Shown piece by piece: positions 35,436 through 42,873 of a DNA stretch of 64,000 nt. The stretch is from Rothia sp. SD9660Na. GTDB taxonomy: Bacteria; Actinomycetota; Actinomycetes; Actinomycetales; Micrococcaceae. The stretch covers positions 1,984,001-2,048,000 of the forward strand of contig NZ_CP125946.1 in assembly GCF_030064065.1 (NCBI RefSeq), written 5' to 3'. Position 1 is the first letter of the stretch. Each line of letters opens with the position of its first letter. The notes beneath the pieces are model-generated. The model had not been told where the DNA came from. It made no database searches and was given only the letters and a program-made list of their open reading frames with translations. A program made the translations under genes and the position numbers.

Positions 35436-35525
35436 TTAGCTAGAGCGCTTCTTACGCTGGACGGTCAGAGCAAGAGCACCGATGCCGAGCGCTGACTAAA
35501 AGTTGAGGGCAAGCTTAACGTTCGG
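35436..35525 (-). pseudogene. Possible C-terminal remnant of a sortase-anchored protein
   Basis: A 19-codon minus-strand stretch reads 'SALGIGALALTVQRKKRSS' and then stop, the layout of a cell-wall sorting tail (hydrophobic run plus basic end). It is cut off by an in-frame TAG at 35496 just upstream, and no LPxTG motif is visible. The rest of this 391-bp gap (35289-35679) holds no other gene. Confidence 0.35.
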
Positions 35526-35679
35526 TACGTTACCGGCCGGTAACTACTACCCAGCACTCCTTGTTAGGCCCGTTTTTTCTTTCTCTTGGGCCCGTAGCGT
35601 AGTACACCCCCTGCATCGTGCTGAAGAAGCGTACCCTTAAAAAGATAAGTATCTTATTTCACTCGCATGAAAGCAGACT

Positions 35680-36759
35680 ATGACTCCCCTAGTGCTATGC
35701 ACGCTCACCATTATCGTGACGCTGGCTGTAAGCGGTTACGCTAAGGCCAAAGAGCCCTCCAGCACGGTTACCGCTATCGTCAATCTCAAGCTCGACCAGT
35801 GGCTGCCGGTTAAGCCGATTGCTCGTATCCTGCCCTGGGCAGAACTGGCCCTGGCAGCCGTCCTTTTCTTTGCCCCCGGCATTATCCAGATTCTTGCCTC
35901 TCTAGCCGCCCTGCTGCTCTTTATTGGTTACTGGGCCGTTATCGCCCGGGCTGTGGTCCAGGGCAATACCGCCAGCTGTAACTGTTTCGGGTCAGCATCA
36001 ACCGCCCCTGTCTCGGTCTACACCCTGGTACGCAATACTGCCCTGCTGCTGGCTGCCTGCGGTGCCCTTATCGGGGCCCTGACCACCGGCGGCTCGGCCC
36101 TGGCCATGCTCCTGGCCCTCGACGCCAACGGTTGGCTCTGGGCGATCGGTGCGGCCCTAGCCTCGCTAACCCTCTGGGCGATTTACCGCTCTGAGCTGGT
36201 TCCTGCTACCGAGGATGAGAAGCCCGCACCCACTCTGGAATCCCCAGTTAATGAGGAGGGCGAGTACATCCGCACCCCTGTCCCCTTCGCGCCCCTATAC
36301 TACCCCCACGAGGACCGCTCCCTACCTGCCGGTTCAGGCGAACAAACCAGCCTGCGTGACCTGGCCCTGCAGCAGGCCCGTGTGCTCTTCTTCGTCTCCC
36401 CCGGTTGCGGTCACTGCCACCAGGTCATCGGCAAGATTGACGAATGGCAGCAGCAGCTGCCCATGCTTGGCATTCACCCGGTCGTATCAAACGACTCCGA
36501 TATCGACCACTTCAATTTCACCGGCGATATCCAGGCCTTTGTTGACCCAGGCTTTAAGACTCAGAGCCTCTTTGGCAGGGGTACTCCTGGGGCTGTCGCC
36601 CTGGGCGCGGACGGCCTTCTGGCCGGTGGCCCGGTCTTTGGGGGCGGCAGGGTCATGAGCTTCGTCGAAGACATCATTGCTGAAATTAACGCTGACTACG
36701 AGAATCATGTAGCGGCAGGTGCTGATGAGGACGACAGCCAGCTCACCTCAGACCACTAA
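35680..36759 (+). CDS. MauE/DoxX-type redox membrane protein fused to a thioredoxin domain
   Basis: A 359-residue membrane protein. The first ~165 residues form about five helices like MauE/DoxX-family quinone or disulphide-handling proteins, with a conserved 'CNCFG' (100-104) at the membrane face. A charged linker follows, then a thioredoxin-like domain with active-site Cys243-Gly-His-Cys246 ('SPGCGHCHQV'). It would pass electrons between membrane quinones or thiols and an extracytoplasmic target; topology and partner are inferred. It appears monocistronic, ending at a strong hairpin. Confidence 0.82.
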   Translation: MTPLVLCTLTIIVTLAVSGYAKAKEPSSTVTAIVNLKLDQWLPVKPIARILPWAELALAAVLFFAPGIIQILASLAALLLFIGYWAVIARAVVQGNTASCNCFGSASTAPVSVYTLVRNTALLLAACGALIGALTTGGSALAMLLALDANGWLWAIGAALASLTLWAIYRSELVPATEDEKPAPTLESPVNEEGEYIRTPVPFAPLYYPHEDRSLPAGSGEQTSLRDLALQQARVLFFVSPGCGHCHQVIGKIDEWQQQLPMLGIHPVVSNDSDIDHFNFTGDIQAFVDPGFKTQSLFGRGTPGAVALGADGLLAGGPVFGGGRVMSFVEDIIAEINADYENHVAAGADEDDSQLTSDH

Positions 36760-36811
36760 ATCATCGCGGATGAACGCCAGCAGTTCTAGGTTCTCTTCCT
36801 AGCAGGTATAC

Positions 36812-36857
36812 AAAAGCCCGGAGGTTCCCTGATTCAGGGGCTCCGGGCCTTAATTTT
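36812..36857. terminator. Terminator between convergent genes
   Basis: AAAAGCCCGGAG..TTCCCTG pairs with CAGGG..CTCCGGGCC, with T-rich flanks on both strands. Confidence 0.85.
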
Positions 36858-36875
36858 AAACGGGCCAGCGCCGCG

Positions 36876-37571
36876 CTACAGAATATTGAAATGCTGCAGG
36901 GTCTCTTCGGGGAGAACGGCGGCAACGGCCAGGGCCAGCAGGAAGAGCAGGGAGATAACGCCCACGGTGGTGGACTTCCAGCCCGGGTGCAGCTCGTTGA
37001 AGGTCACCAAACCGGGGTGCTGCTTATTCATTTGGGTTACGTTAATGACCTGGTAGACGGTGGTCTGAGGAGCGATAGCGGTGGCGATGGCGCGCAGGGT
37101 TTTAGCGTCCCAGATGCGCCCGTCCAGACGGAAGGCGCGCTTGCCCTTGGCATTCACAGCCCAGAGGGCAGGAACGCCCTTGTAGCGCAAAGCTGCCATG
37201 CCGGTTAGCTCCTTGCCGGCTGCCTGGCGGGGGGTCAGACGCTCAGCGAAGATGGTCTGGGAGATCTCGCTGAGCTCAGCGGCCTGCCAGCCGAGCAGTC
37301 GCCCGCTCAACACATGTGTTTCAGTCTTAACCACAATCTGAGGCCGCAGGGTGGAGTAGATAGCAAAGAGGGCAGCCAGGATGATTAGGCCCAGAAGCAC
37401 CATGAAGACCGGGGTGGGGCGCTTGGCCACCATGAACCAGATGCAGGCTAAAGCCAGAATACCCGCGGGCACGCCCGCGATGAGGCGGCGGTGGTAGGAG
37501 TTGATACGGGGGTGAAAGATCTTCGTGACGGCCCCGTACTTATCGGGTACCTGGTGAGCGTGTTCTGCCAT
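36876..37571 (-). CDS. Hypothetical membrane protein with PH-like domain
   Basis: A 231-residue protein with two N-terminal helices (~31-50 and ~54-73), a soluble basic domain resembling bacterial PH-type modules ('VVKTETHVLSGRLLGWQAAELSEISQ') and one helix at the C-terminus (~205-222). No catalytic residues are evident. The neighbouring genes are unrelated. Similar topologies are common in Actinobacteria without known function. Confidence 0.75.
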   Translation of the reverse strand: MAEHAHQVPDKYGAVTKIFHPRINSYHRRLIAGVPAGILALACIWFMVAKRPTPVFMVLLGLIILAALFAIYSTLRPQIVVKTETHVLSGRLLGWQAAELSEISQTIFAERLTPRQAAGKELTGMAALRYKGVPALWAVNAKGKRAFRLDGRIWDAKTLRAIATAIAPQTTVYQVINVTQMNKQHPGLVTFNELHPGWKSTTVGVISLLFLLALAVAAVLPEETLQHFNIL

Positions 37572-37635
37572 GGCTCTACTCTATCGGCAGTACCGCCCAA
37601 ACGGGGCTCAAGCGGGTGTGAGCTACATTTAAAGG

Positions 37636-38619
37636 GTGCATTTTAGATCTTCAGTAGACCGTGTCTTAGCCTGGTGGTTGTTGGGCGTCCTTGCCGCGCT
37701 TCTTATCGCTCTTGCTTCTTTAGCCCTCATTAACCGCCTGGTCTACGGGCCGCAGGGGCAGGTGCGGGCCTACTTCGCTGCGGTGCGAGAGGGGGACGGG
37801 TCTAAAGCCCTGGGTATCTTGGGTGCCCAGGTGCCTGACGCCAGCGCCGCTATGCTCGACAGGGACGCCTTGCGGTCGTCCTTCGCCGGTCTCAAAGACC
37901 TCTCAACGGGGGCAGTGACCGTAACCGACGGTGGGGAACGCGCTACCGTCACCGTCACCTACACGCTTGAGGGGCAGCCCGGAAGCACGGATTTCCACCT
38001 TCACAAAGTGGGCTCCCACTGGGGTGTTTTTGACCAGTGGCAGATTGATGCCGGTGAACTGCCGACCGTGGAAATTACCTCGAATTCGGTGGAGGCCGCT
38101 ACCCTCAATAACACTAAGGTGGCGGTCGAGGGGGGATCTCGTAAGTTTGCGGTGCTCTACCCCGGCTCTTATACGGTCACCTATGAGTCGGCCCTTTATA
38201 CCGCTGGGTCGCAGACGGTTGAGGTAACAGCCCCCAGTAGCGAACCAGCTACTCTTTCTCTCAGCCTCACACCGTCAGAGACCGCGGTGACCTCGGTTCA
38301 GCAACAGATCAAGACCTACCTTGATACTTGCGCCGCGCAGAGCTCCCTCTACCCCACCGGCTGCCCCTTTGAGTACGACTTTTCAGGTCGAGTGTACGGC
38401 GATGTGACATGGCTTGTCACCGAGTACCCCCAGCCAGAGGTGACTTTGGCCGGGGGCAAGTGGGCCCTGGGTAAGAGCAGTGGTGAGGCGGAGATTTCCT
38501 TTACTGAGCTTGACCTCTATACGGGCAAGACCCAGCAGGTCACCAAGACGGTTCCTTTTATCCTGGCTGGTTCGCTCTCTGCCAGCGGGGAGACTCTCAC
38601 CTTTACCCCCGCTGGCTAA
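37636..38619 (+). CDS. Membrane-anchored hypothetical protein
   Basis: A 327-residue protein with one N-terminal helix (~11-32) and a large extracytoplasmic part made of beta-rich repeats, first a DUF4878/NTF2-like 'AYFAAVREGDGSKAL' segment and then 'LYPGSYTVTYES'. Two cysteines (in 'YLDTCAAQ' and 'PTGCPFEY') could form a disulphide. The GTG at 37636 is preceded by TACATT six bases upstream and has only AAAGG overlapping it, suggesting leaderless translation. The function is unknown; a cell-envelope role is inferred. Confidence 0.72.
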   Translation: MHFRSSVDRVLAWWLLGVLAALLIALASLALINRLVYGPQGQVRAYFAAVREGDGSKALGILGAQVPDASAAMLDRDALRSSFAGLKDLSTGAVTVTDGGERATVTVTYTLEGQPGSTDFHLHKVGSHWGVFDQWQIDAGELPTVEITSNSVEAATLNNTKVAVEGGSRKFAVLYPGSYTVTYESALYTAGSQTVEVTAPSSEPATLSLSLTPSETAVTSVQQQIKTYLDTCAAQSSLYPTGCPFEYDFSGRVYGDVTWLVTEYPQPEVTLAGGKWALGKSSGEAEISFTELDLYTGKTQQVTKTVPFILAGSLSASGETLTFTPAG

Positions 38620-38633
38620 ATGTCCCCTTTTAC

Positions 38634-40565
38634 CTAGTTCACCCCGCGCAAATCAAGCACTAGGTGGGTCTCGTCTGTATCGTCACCGGTGACGATGACG
38701 GGCAGGCCCCAGTCCTGCTGGTAAAGGTGGCAGGCAGCGTGGTCGGGGATTTCCCCGCCGGGTTCACCGTCGCAGGCAGCGGCGCGGGCAGTGATGTGCA
38801 GGACGGCCTCGGTGATGTCGGGGTTGAGCACCAAGTGGCGGGTCAGTCCCTGGGAGGTGCCAGCACCTTCGAGAATGAAGTTCTCGGGGGTGGATGAAAT
38901 CTTGAGCTGGGTGGGGTCGCCCCAGCGGGTATCGAGCTTCTGGCCGGTGGGGGCGCTGAAGCGGGCAGTGAAGTCCAGAGTTCCGCCGGTCAGTTGGGTG
39001 GATTTACGGGTGACCTGGGAAGCCCCCTCGTCCACGTGCTGCATGGCCTCGGGAATAGCGACGCGCACTAGCTGGTGGGCGTTAGCTTCTACGACGATGA
39101 GGCGAGCGCCGCCGTCCTCGGTCTCTTCGACCAGCAGGTCAGACGGCTCAGCGAAGCCTCGGTCCAGGGTGCCGAGAGCGCGGGTGGCCGGGTCGAAGCG
39201 GCGGATAGCACCGTTGTAGGTGTCGGCGATGGCGATGGAGCCGTCGGGCAGTTCGGTGAGTCCCAGGCAGTGCTGCATGCGGGCGTCCTCACGGGTACCG
39301 TCCACAAAGCCGAAGTCGAAGAGGCCGATTCCGACGGCGGAGCTAACGGTCGCTGCGCCCTTATCAAAGGTGATGTGGCGCAGGGCGGAGGTTTCAGAGT
39401 CGGCAACCCAGATGGAGCCGTCGCGGGCTTCGATAATGCCGGAGGACTGGGCGAACCAGGAGTCGGCGGCTGCGCCGTCCTTAAGCCCCTCAGCGCCGGT
39501 ACCCGCGAAAACAGCCAGCTGGCCGGTTACGGGGTCGAAGCTAAAGATCTGGTGGGTGCCTGCCATGGCAATCAGGAAGGCGGACGCCTCACGGGAGTAG
39601 ACCAGGTCCCAGGGGGAGGATAGGGCGACGGTGAGGGGGGCCGCGCCCTCGGCAATGAAGTTAGGGTCGGTGCGGGCGGTGTCGCCGTCGATCAGGCGCT
39701 GGGCGCCGGAACCTGCCAGGGTGGTGACGGTTCCGTCGGCCAGGCGCAGGCCGCGCACCCGGTGGTTGACGGAATCGGCGATGAGGACGTCCACACCCAG
39801 CTTCTCACGCAGGTCAGCAGGCACCAGGGCCAGGCCCTGCGGTTCATTGAAGCGGGCAGTAGCAGCGTCGCCGTCCGCGTAGCCCTTCTCGGGGCCGCCA
39901 AAGCTGGCTAGGGGGGTTTCAAGGTCGTTCTCGACCTGCACCAGACGGTGGCGGGCGGTGTCGGTGACCAGGTAGGTGCCGGGGCGGCCAGCGAGGTCCT
40001 CGGGTAGGGCCAGGGCCTTGCCGGGGAAGGCAAAGCTGCCCTGGGGCTTGGGGCGGGGCACGTAGGGGCCGTCGCCGCGGTGCAGGGTGCCCTTGGCGTC
40101 GTGCTCATCAACGAGTTCCCGCACCAGGGAGGTCAGGCCCTTGACGTGGCCCTCGCCGGAAAGGTGGGCGACGATGTAGCCCTCGGGGTCGACGACGACC
40201 AGGGTGGGCCAGGCGCGAGCGGTGTAGGCGTTCCAGGTGTCCAGGTTGGGGTCGTCGAGCACGGGGTGGGTGATGTCGTAGCGGTCGACGGCGGCGGCGA
40301 GCGCCACCGGGTCGGCTTCGTGTTCGAACTTGGGTGAGTGTACGCCGACGGTCACGAGAACGTCGGAGAACTCTTCTTCAAGAGGGCGTAGTTCGTCGAG
40401 CACGTGCAGGCAATTCATGCAGCAGAAGGTCCAGAAGTCGAGGATGACAATTTTTCCGCGCAGGCTTTCGAGGGAAAGCTGCTTGTCGCCGGTGTTGAGC
40501 CAGCCTCGGCCGACGAGTTCTGAGGCGCGGACTTTGGTCTGGCGTTCGGCTACATTCTCTGCCAT
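38634..40565 (-). CDS. NHL-repeat thioredoxin-like protein (NHLRC2-like)
   Basis: A 643-residue cytoplasmic-looking protein. The N-terminal thioredoxin-like domain has 'FWTFCCMNCLHVLDELR' with CxxC Cys49-Cys52; the remaining ~430 residues are NHL beta-propeller repeats ('ARFNEPQGLALVP', 'ARMQHCLGLTELPDGSIAIADTYNGAIRRFD'). Family members are widespread but of unknown detailed role, perhaps redox-linked. It is long, intact and transcribed alone; a structured repeat (40628) lies just upstream. Confidence 0.9.
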   Translation of the reverse strand: MAENVAERQTKVRASELVGRGWLNTGDKQLSLESLRGKIVILDFWTFCCMNCLHVLDELRPLEEEFSDVLVTVGVHSPKFEHEADPVALAAAVDRYDITHPVLDDPNLDTWNAYTARAWPTLVVVDPEGYIVAHLSGEGHVKGLTSLVRELVDEHDAKGTLHRGDGPYVPRPKPQGSFAFPGKALALPEDLAGRPGTYLVTDTARHRLVQVENDLETPLASFGGPEKGYADGDAATARFNEPQGLALVPADLREKLGVDVLIADSVNHRVRGLRLADGTVTTLAGSGAQRLIDGDTARTDPNFIAEGAAPLTVALSSPWDLVYSREASAFLIAMAGTHQIFSFDPVTGQLAVFAGTGAEGLKDGAAADSWFAQSSGIIEARDGSIWVADSETSALRHITFDKGAATVSSAVGIGLFDFGFVDGTREDARMQHCLGLTELPDGSIAIADTYNGAIRRFDPATRALGTLDRGFAEPSDLLVEETEDGGARLIVVEANAHQLVRVAIPEAMQHVDEGASQVTRKSTQLTGGTLDFTARFSAPTGQKLDTRWGDPTQLKISSTPENFILEGAGTSQGLTRHLVLNPDITEAVLHITARAAACDGEPGGEIPDHAACHLYQQDWGLPVIVTGDDTDETHLVLDLRGVN

Positions 40566-40627
40566 GGTTCTCCTTCTGTGCTGCGCGGCTCAGGCGCAGA
40601 ATAAGTTATCGAGTCTTACTGATGTGG

Positions 40628-40742
40628 AAGGTGGAGCAGACTTGCAGCGAAGCTGCTGGCTCGGCGGCTGGCGTGAATCGCTTGTGAGCGTCAGCGAACC
40701 AGCGAGAGGGTCGGCAGCGAGCGTGAGTCTGCGAAACCTTTT
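40628..40742 (+). repeat. Structured intergenic element, copy B
   Basis: AAGGT..GCAGACT (40628-40642) pairs with AGTCTGC..ACCTT (40726-40740), followed by T residues. The GCAGC-GAA-GCTGC hairpin is conserved, and TCGCT/AGCGA (40678-40682 with 40701-40705) replaces copy A's TTGTCT/AGACAA. The 40743-40964 remainder of this gap holds a direct repeat TGCGTAAC (40834, 40845), probably promoter region. Confidence 0.75.
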
Positions 40743-40964
40743 GAATAAACCTCATGCAACAGCCTAGTGGGCTGATGGGGGTGGGGTCATTTGTTGCGCT
40801 GTGTGTAGGTAGCGGCGTCACAGAACACAACTGTGCGTAACACTTGCGTAACGGTTAGGATTATCTGCATCTGCCACCGGGTGCGCGGGCGGGAAGTTTT
40901 TGCGGACGCCGGTGGTTAAAGCAGGTGCGCACATGTGGGTGCGCTGTAGCTCAAGAAGGTGTGT

Positions 40965-42329
40965 GTGACGCTTACACGCGAGATAAAGCAGCCGGTATCT
41001 GATACCCGCTTGGCCCGGTCTTTGCAGCCGCGGCATCTGTCGATGATTGCTATGGGCGGGGCGATTGGTGCTGGCCTGTTGGTGGCTTCGTCGACGGCTA
41101 TTGTGACGGCGGGCCCGGCTGTTATTGTGACCTATCTGCTGGCTGGCACGGTGTTGGTGCTGGTGATGCGGATGCTGGGTGAGATGGCTGCCCGGACTCC
41201 TGAGACGGGGTCTTTCTCTGTCTATGCCCGTCGCTATATTGGCCGGTGGGCTGGGTTCTCGGTGGGCTGGTTGTACTGGTGGTTCTGGTCGGTGACGGTG
41301 GCGATTGAGGCTACAGCATCCGCCACTATTGTGAGTGGCTGGTGGCCGGCGGCGCCTCAGTGGCTGGTGGCCCTGGTGCTGGTTCTGGCTTTTATGGGTC
41401 TGAATCTACTGTCGGTGCGCTCTTACGGTGAGGCGGAGTTCTGGTTTTCCTCCATCAAGATTGGGGCGATTGCCGTAATCATTGTGGTGGGTCTGCTGGC
41501 TGTGCTGGGGCTGATTCCTCACTCCACGGCGTCCTTTGCTAACTACACGGCGGGGGGCGGCTTCTTTGCTAACGGCGTGGGCGCGATTTTTACCGCCTTG
41601 CTAGCAGTGATTTTTTCGATGTTTGGGGCTGAGATCGCCACGGTGGCAGCCGGTGAGTCTAGTAACCCTGCGGTTGCTGTGGCTAAGGCGGTGCGGTCGG
41701 TGATTTTCCGGGTGCTCTTCTTCTATGTGGGGTCTATTGCGGTGACTCTGCTGGTGATTCCTTGGACGATGGTGACGGCGGGTTCTTCTCCCTTTGTGAC
41801 TATGTTTGAGGCTCTGGGTATTCCCTATGCCGGGTTGGCCATGAATATTGTGGTGCTCACGGCCCTGCTGTCGTGCTTGAACGCTAGTCTTTATGCTGCC
41901 TCGCGCATGGTCTTTGCCCTGGCAGAGCAGGGGGACGCCCCGCGCGCCTTCTCTCGGGTCTCTAGCACCCGGGCGCCCCGCAACGCCATTGTGCTCTCGT
42001 CTCTTATCGGGGTGGTGTCGGTGGCCCTCAACTATTTCATGCCCGAGCAGGTCTTCTCCCTATTGGTGAACTCTACAGGCGGGGTTGGCATCTTTGTCTG
42101 GCTGATTGTGGCGGTCTCCCACCTGCGGAGCCGCAGGTTAGATGGGGAAGGGGGAAGCGGCGTCATCAACTACATCCTCATTGGGGGTCTGTTAGCCCTG
42201 CTGGTCTATATGGGCATCACCGAGGCCCATCGCCTAGAGGTGCTCATATCGGTCACGGTTGCTGTGGTGCTTGCTGCCCTGGGTGCCTTCACCCACCGTC
42301 GTAGTACGACTGTTTCATCACATCCCTAA
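40965..42329 (+). CDS. Amino acid permease (APC family, GabP/ProY-like)
   Basis: A 454-residue, 12-helix proton:amino-acid symporter with 'LARSLQPRHLSMIAMGGAIGAGLLVASS' and 'MFGAEIATVAAGESSNP' signatures. It differs from the CycA-like permease at 7324, being closer to GabP-type transporters; the substrate is not fixed. GTG 40965 is chosen because AAGAAGG lies upstream at proper spacing; an in-frame GTG two codons earlier (40959) is possible. Codon use is slightly more GTG- and GGT-rich than the neighbours. A branched terminator-like structure follows. Confidence 0.9.
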   Translation: MTLTREIKQPVSDTRLARSLQPRHLSMIAMGGAIGAGLLVASSTAIVTAGPAVIVTYLLAGTVLVLVMRMLGEMAARTPETGSFSVYARRYIGRWAGFSVGWLYWWFWSVTVAIEATASATIVSGWWPAAPQWLVALVLVLAFMGLNLLSVRSYGEAEFWFSSIKIGAIAVIIVVGLLAVLGLIPHSTASFANYTAGGGFFANGVGAIFTALLAVIFSMFGAEIATVAAGESSNPAVAVAKAVRSVIFRVLFFYVGSIAVTLLVIPWTMVTAGSSPFVTMFEALGIPYAGLAMNIVVLTALLSCLNASLYAASRMVFALAEQGDAPRAFSRVSSTRAPRNAIVLSSLIGVVSVALNYFMPEQVFSLLVNSTGGVGIFVWLIVAVSHLRSRRLDGEGGSGVINYILIGGLLALLVYMGITEAHRLEVLISVTVAVVLAALGAFTHRRSTTVSSHP

Positions 42330-42337
42330 ATATTTTT

Positions 42338-42427
42338 TTGGGGGACAAGTCAGAGCTACGCCTTCTGGCTAAAGGCGGGTCTATCGGCAGAGACCGGCGT
42401 AACTTGTCCCCCAAGCGGTCTTTTTTC
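42338..42427 (+). terminator. Terminator with a branched apical domain
   Basis: TTGGGGGACAAGT (42338-42350) pairs with ACTTGTCCCCCAA (42402-42414), then GCGGTCTTTTTTC. Inside, TACGCC/GGCGTA, GGTCT/AGACC and a competing GCCTT/AAGGC hairpin are possible. Confidence 0.75.
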
Positions 42428-42466
42428 AAGGATTCTCCCAGGTAAACGAAAGAAAAAGCCTGTCTT

Positions 42467-42541
42467 AGGGTGGTTAGATTAAAGAGACCTTCGGGCCGGC
42501 ACCAGAGTTTTCCCGCTCTACCCCGCCCCAATCTAACCCCA
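42467..42541 (+). promoter_or_regulatory. Structured leader before the 69-residue protein
   Basis: GGTTAGATT (42472-42480) pairs with AATCTAACC (42530-42538); inside is AGAG-TTTTCCCG-CTCT. The structure sits ~20 bases ahead of the GGAGG site. Confidence 0.5.
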
Positions 42542-42566
42542 CCTTTACGATGTTTGGAGGCTTCTG

Positions 42567-42776
42567 ATGACCCAGCACACTGCAGCGCCCTCGTCATCGC
42601 CCCTGTTTGAGAAAATCTCTCAGATTTCTGCCCGACTAGAGCAGGTCAGCCCGCTGAGCGGCCCGATTCCCACCGTCCCGTCGGTAAGCAGCCAGTCGGC
42701 CTCCGGCGGCACCCGCTTTGCCGAACCGGCTGAGTCAAGCGACCAGCCTGTTCAGCCCTGGAGCCAGGCCTCCTAG
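42567..42776 (+). CDS. Small hypothetical protein, Ser/Pro-rich
   Basis: A 69-residue low-complexity protein (Ser, Pro, Gln, Ala), without cysteine or hydrophobic segment, predicted disordered. A GGAGG site lies 6 bases before the ATG, and a structured leader and a strong terminator frame the gene, which supports expression. I recognise no family. It could be a short peptide gene for regulation; that is a guess. Confidence 0.6.
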   Translation: MTQHTAAPSSSPLFEKISQISARLEQVSPLSGPIPTVPSVSSQSASGGTRFAEPAESSDQPVQPWSQAS

Positions 42777-42803
42777 CGCAAAACCTCATCGGGGAAAAAA
42801 GAC

Positions 42804-42843
42804 AGACGAAGGCCCGGGCAGGTACCTGCCCGGGCCTTCGTCT
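42804..42843. terminator. 40-bp perfect palindrome terminator
   Basis: The 20-base arms AGACGAAGGCCCGGGCAGGT and its exact complement meet without a loop base. It separates the small gene from the convergent copper operon. Confidence 0.8.
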
Positions 42844-42873
42844 ACTCAGATACGCCCTCCCCCTCGCAGGGAT

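Noticed and set aside
42338..42414. Miniature transposon with 13-bp terminal inverted repeats
   Set aside because: No target duplication and a T-run right after the stem; a terminator explains it better.
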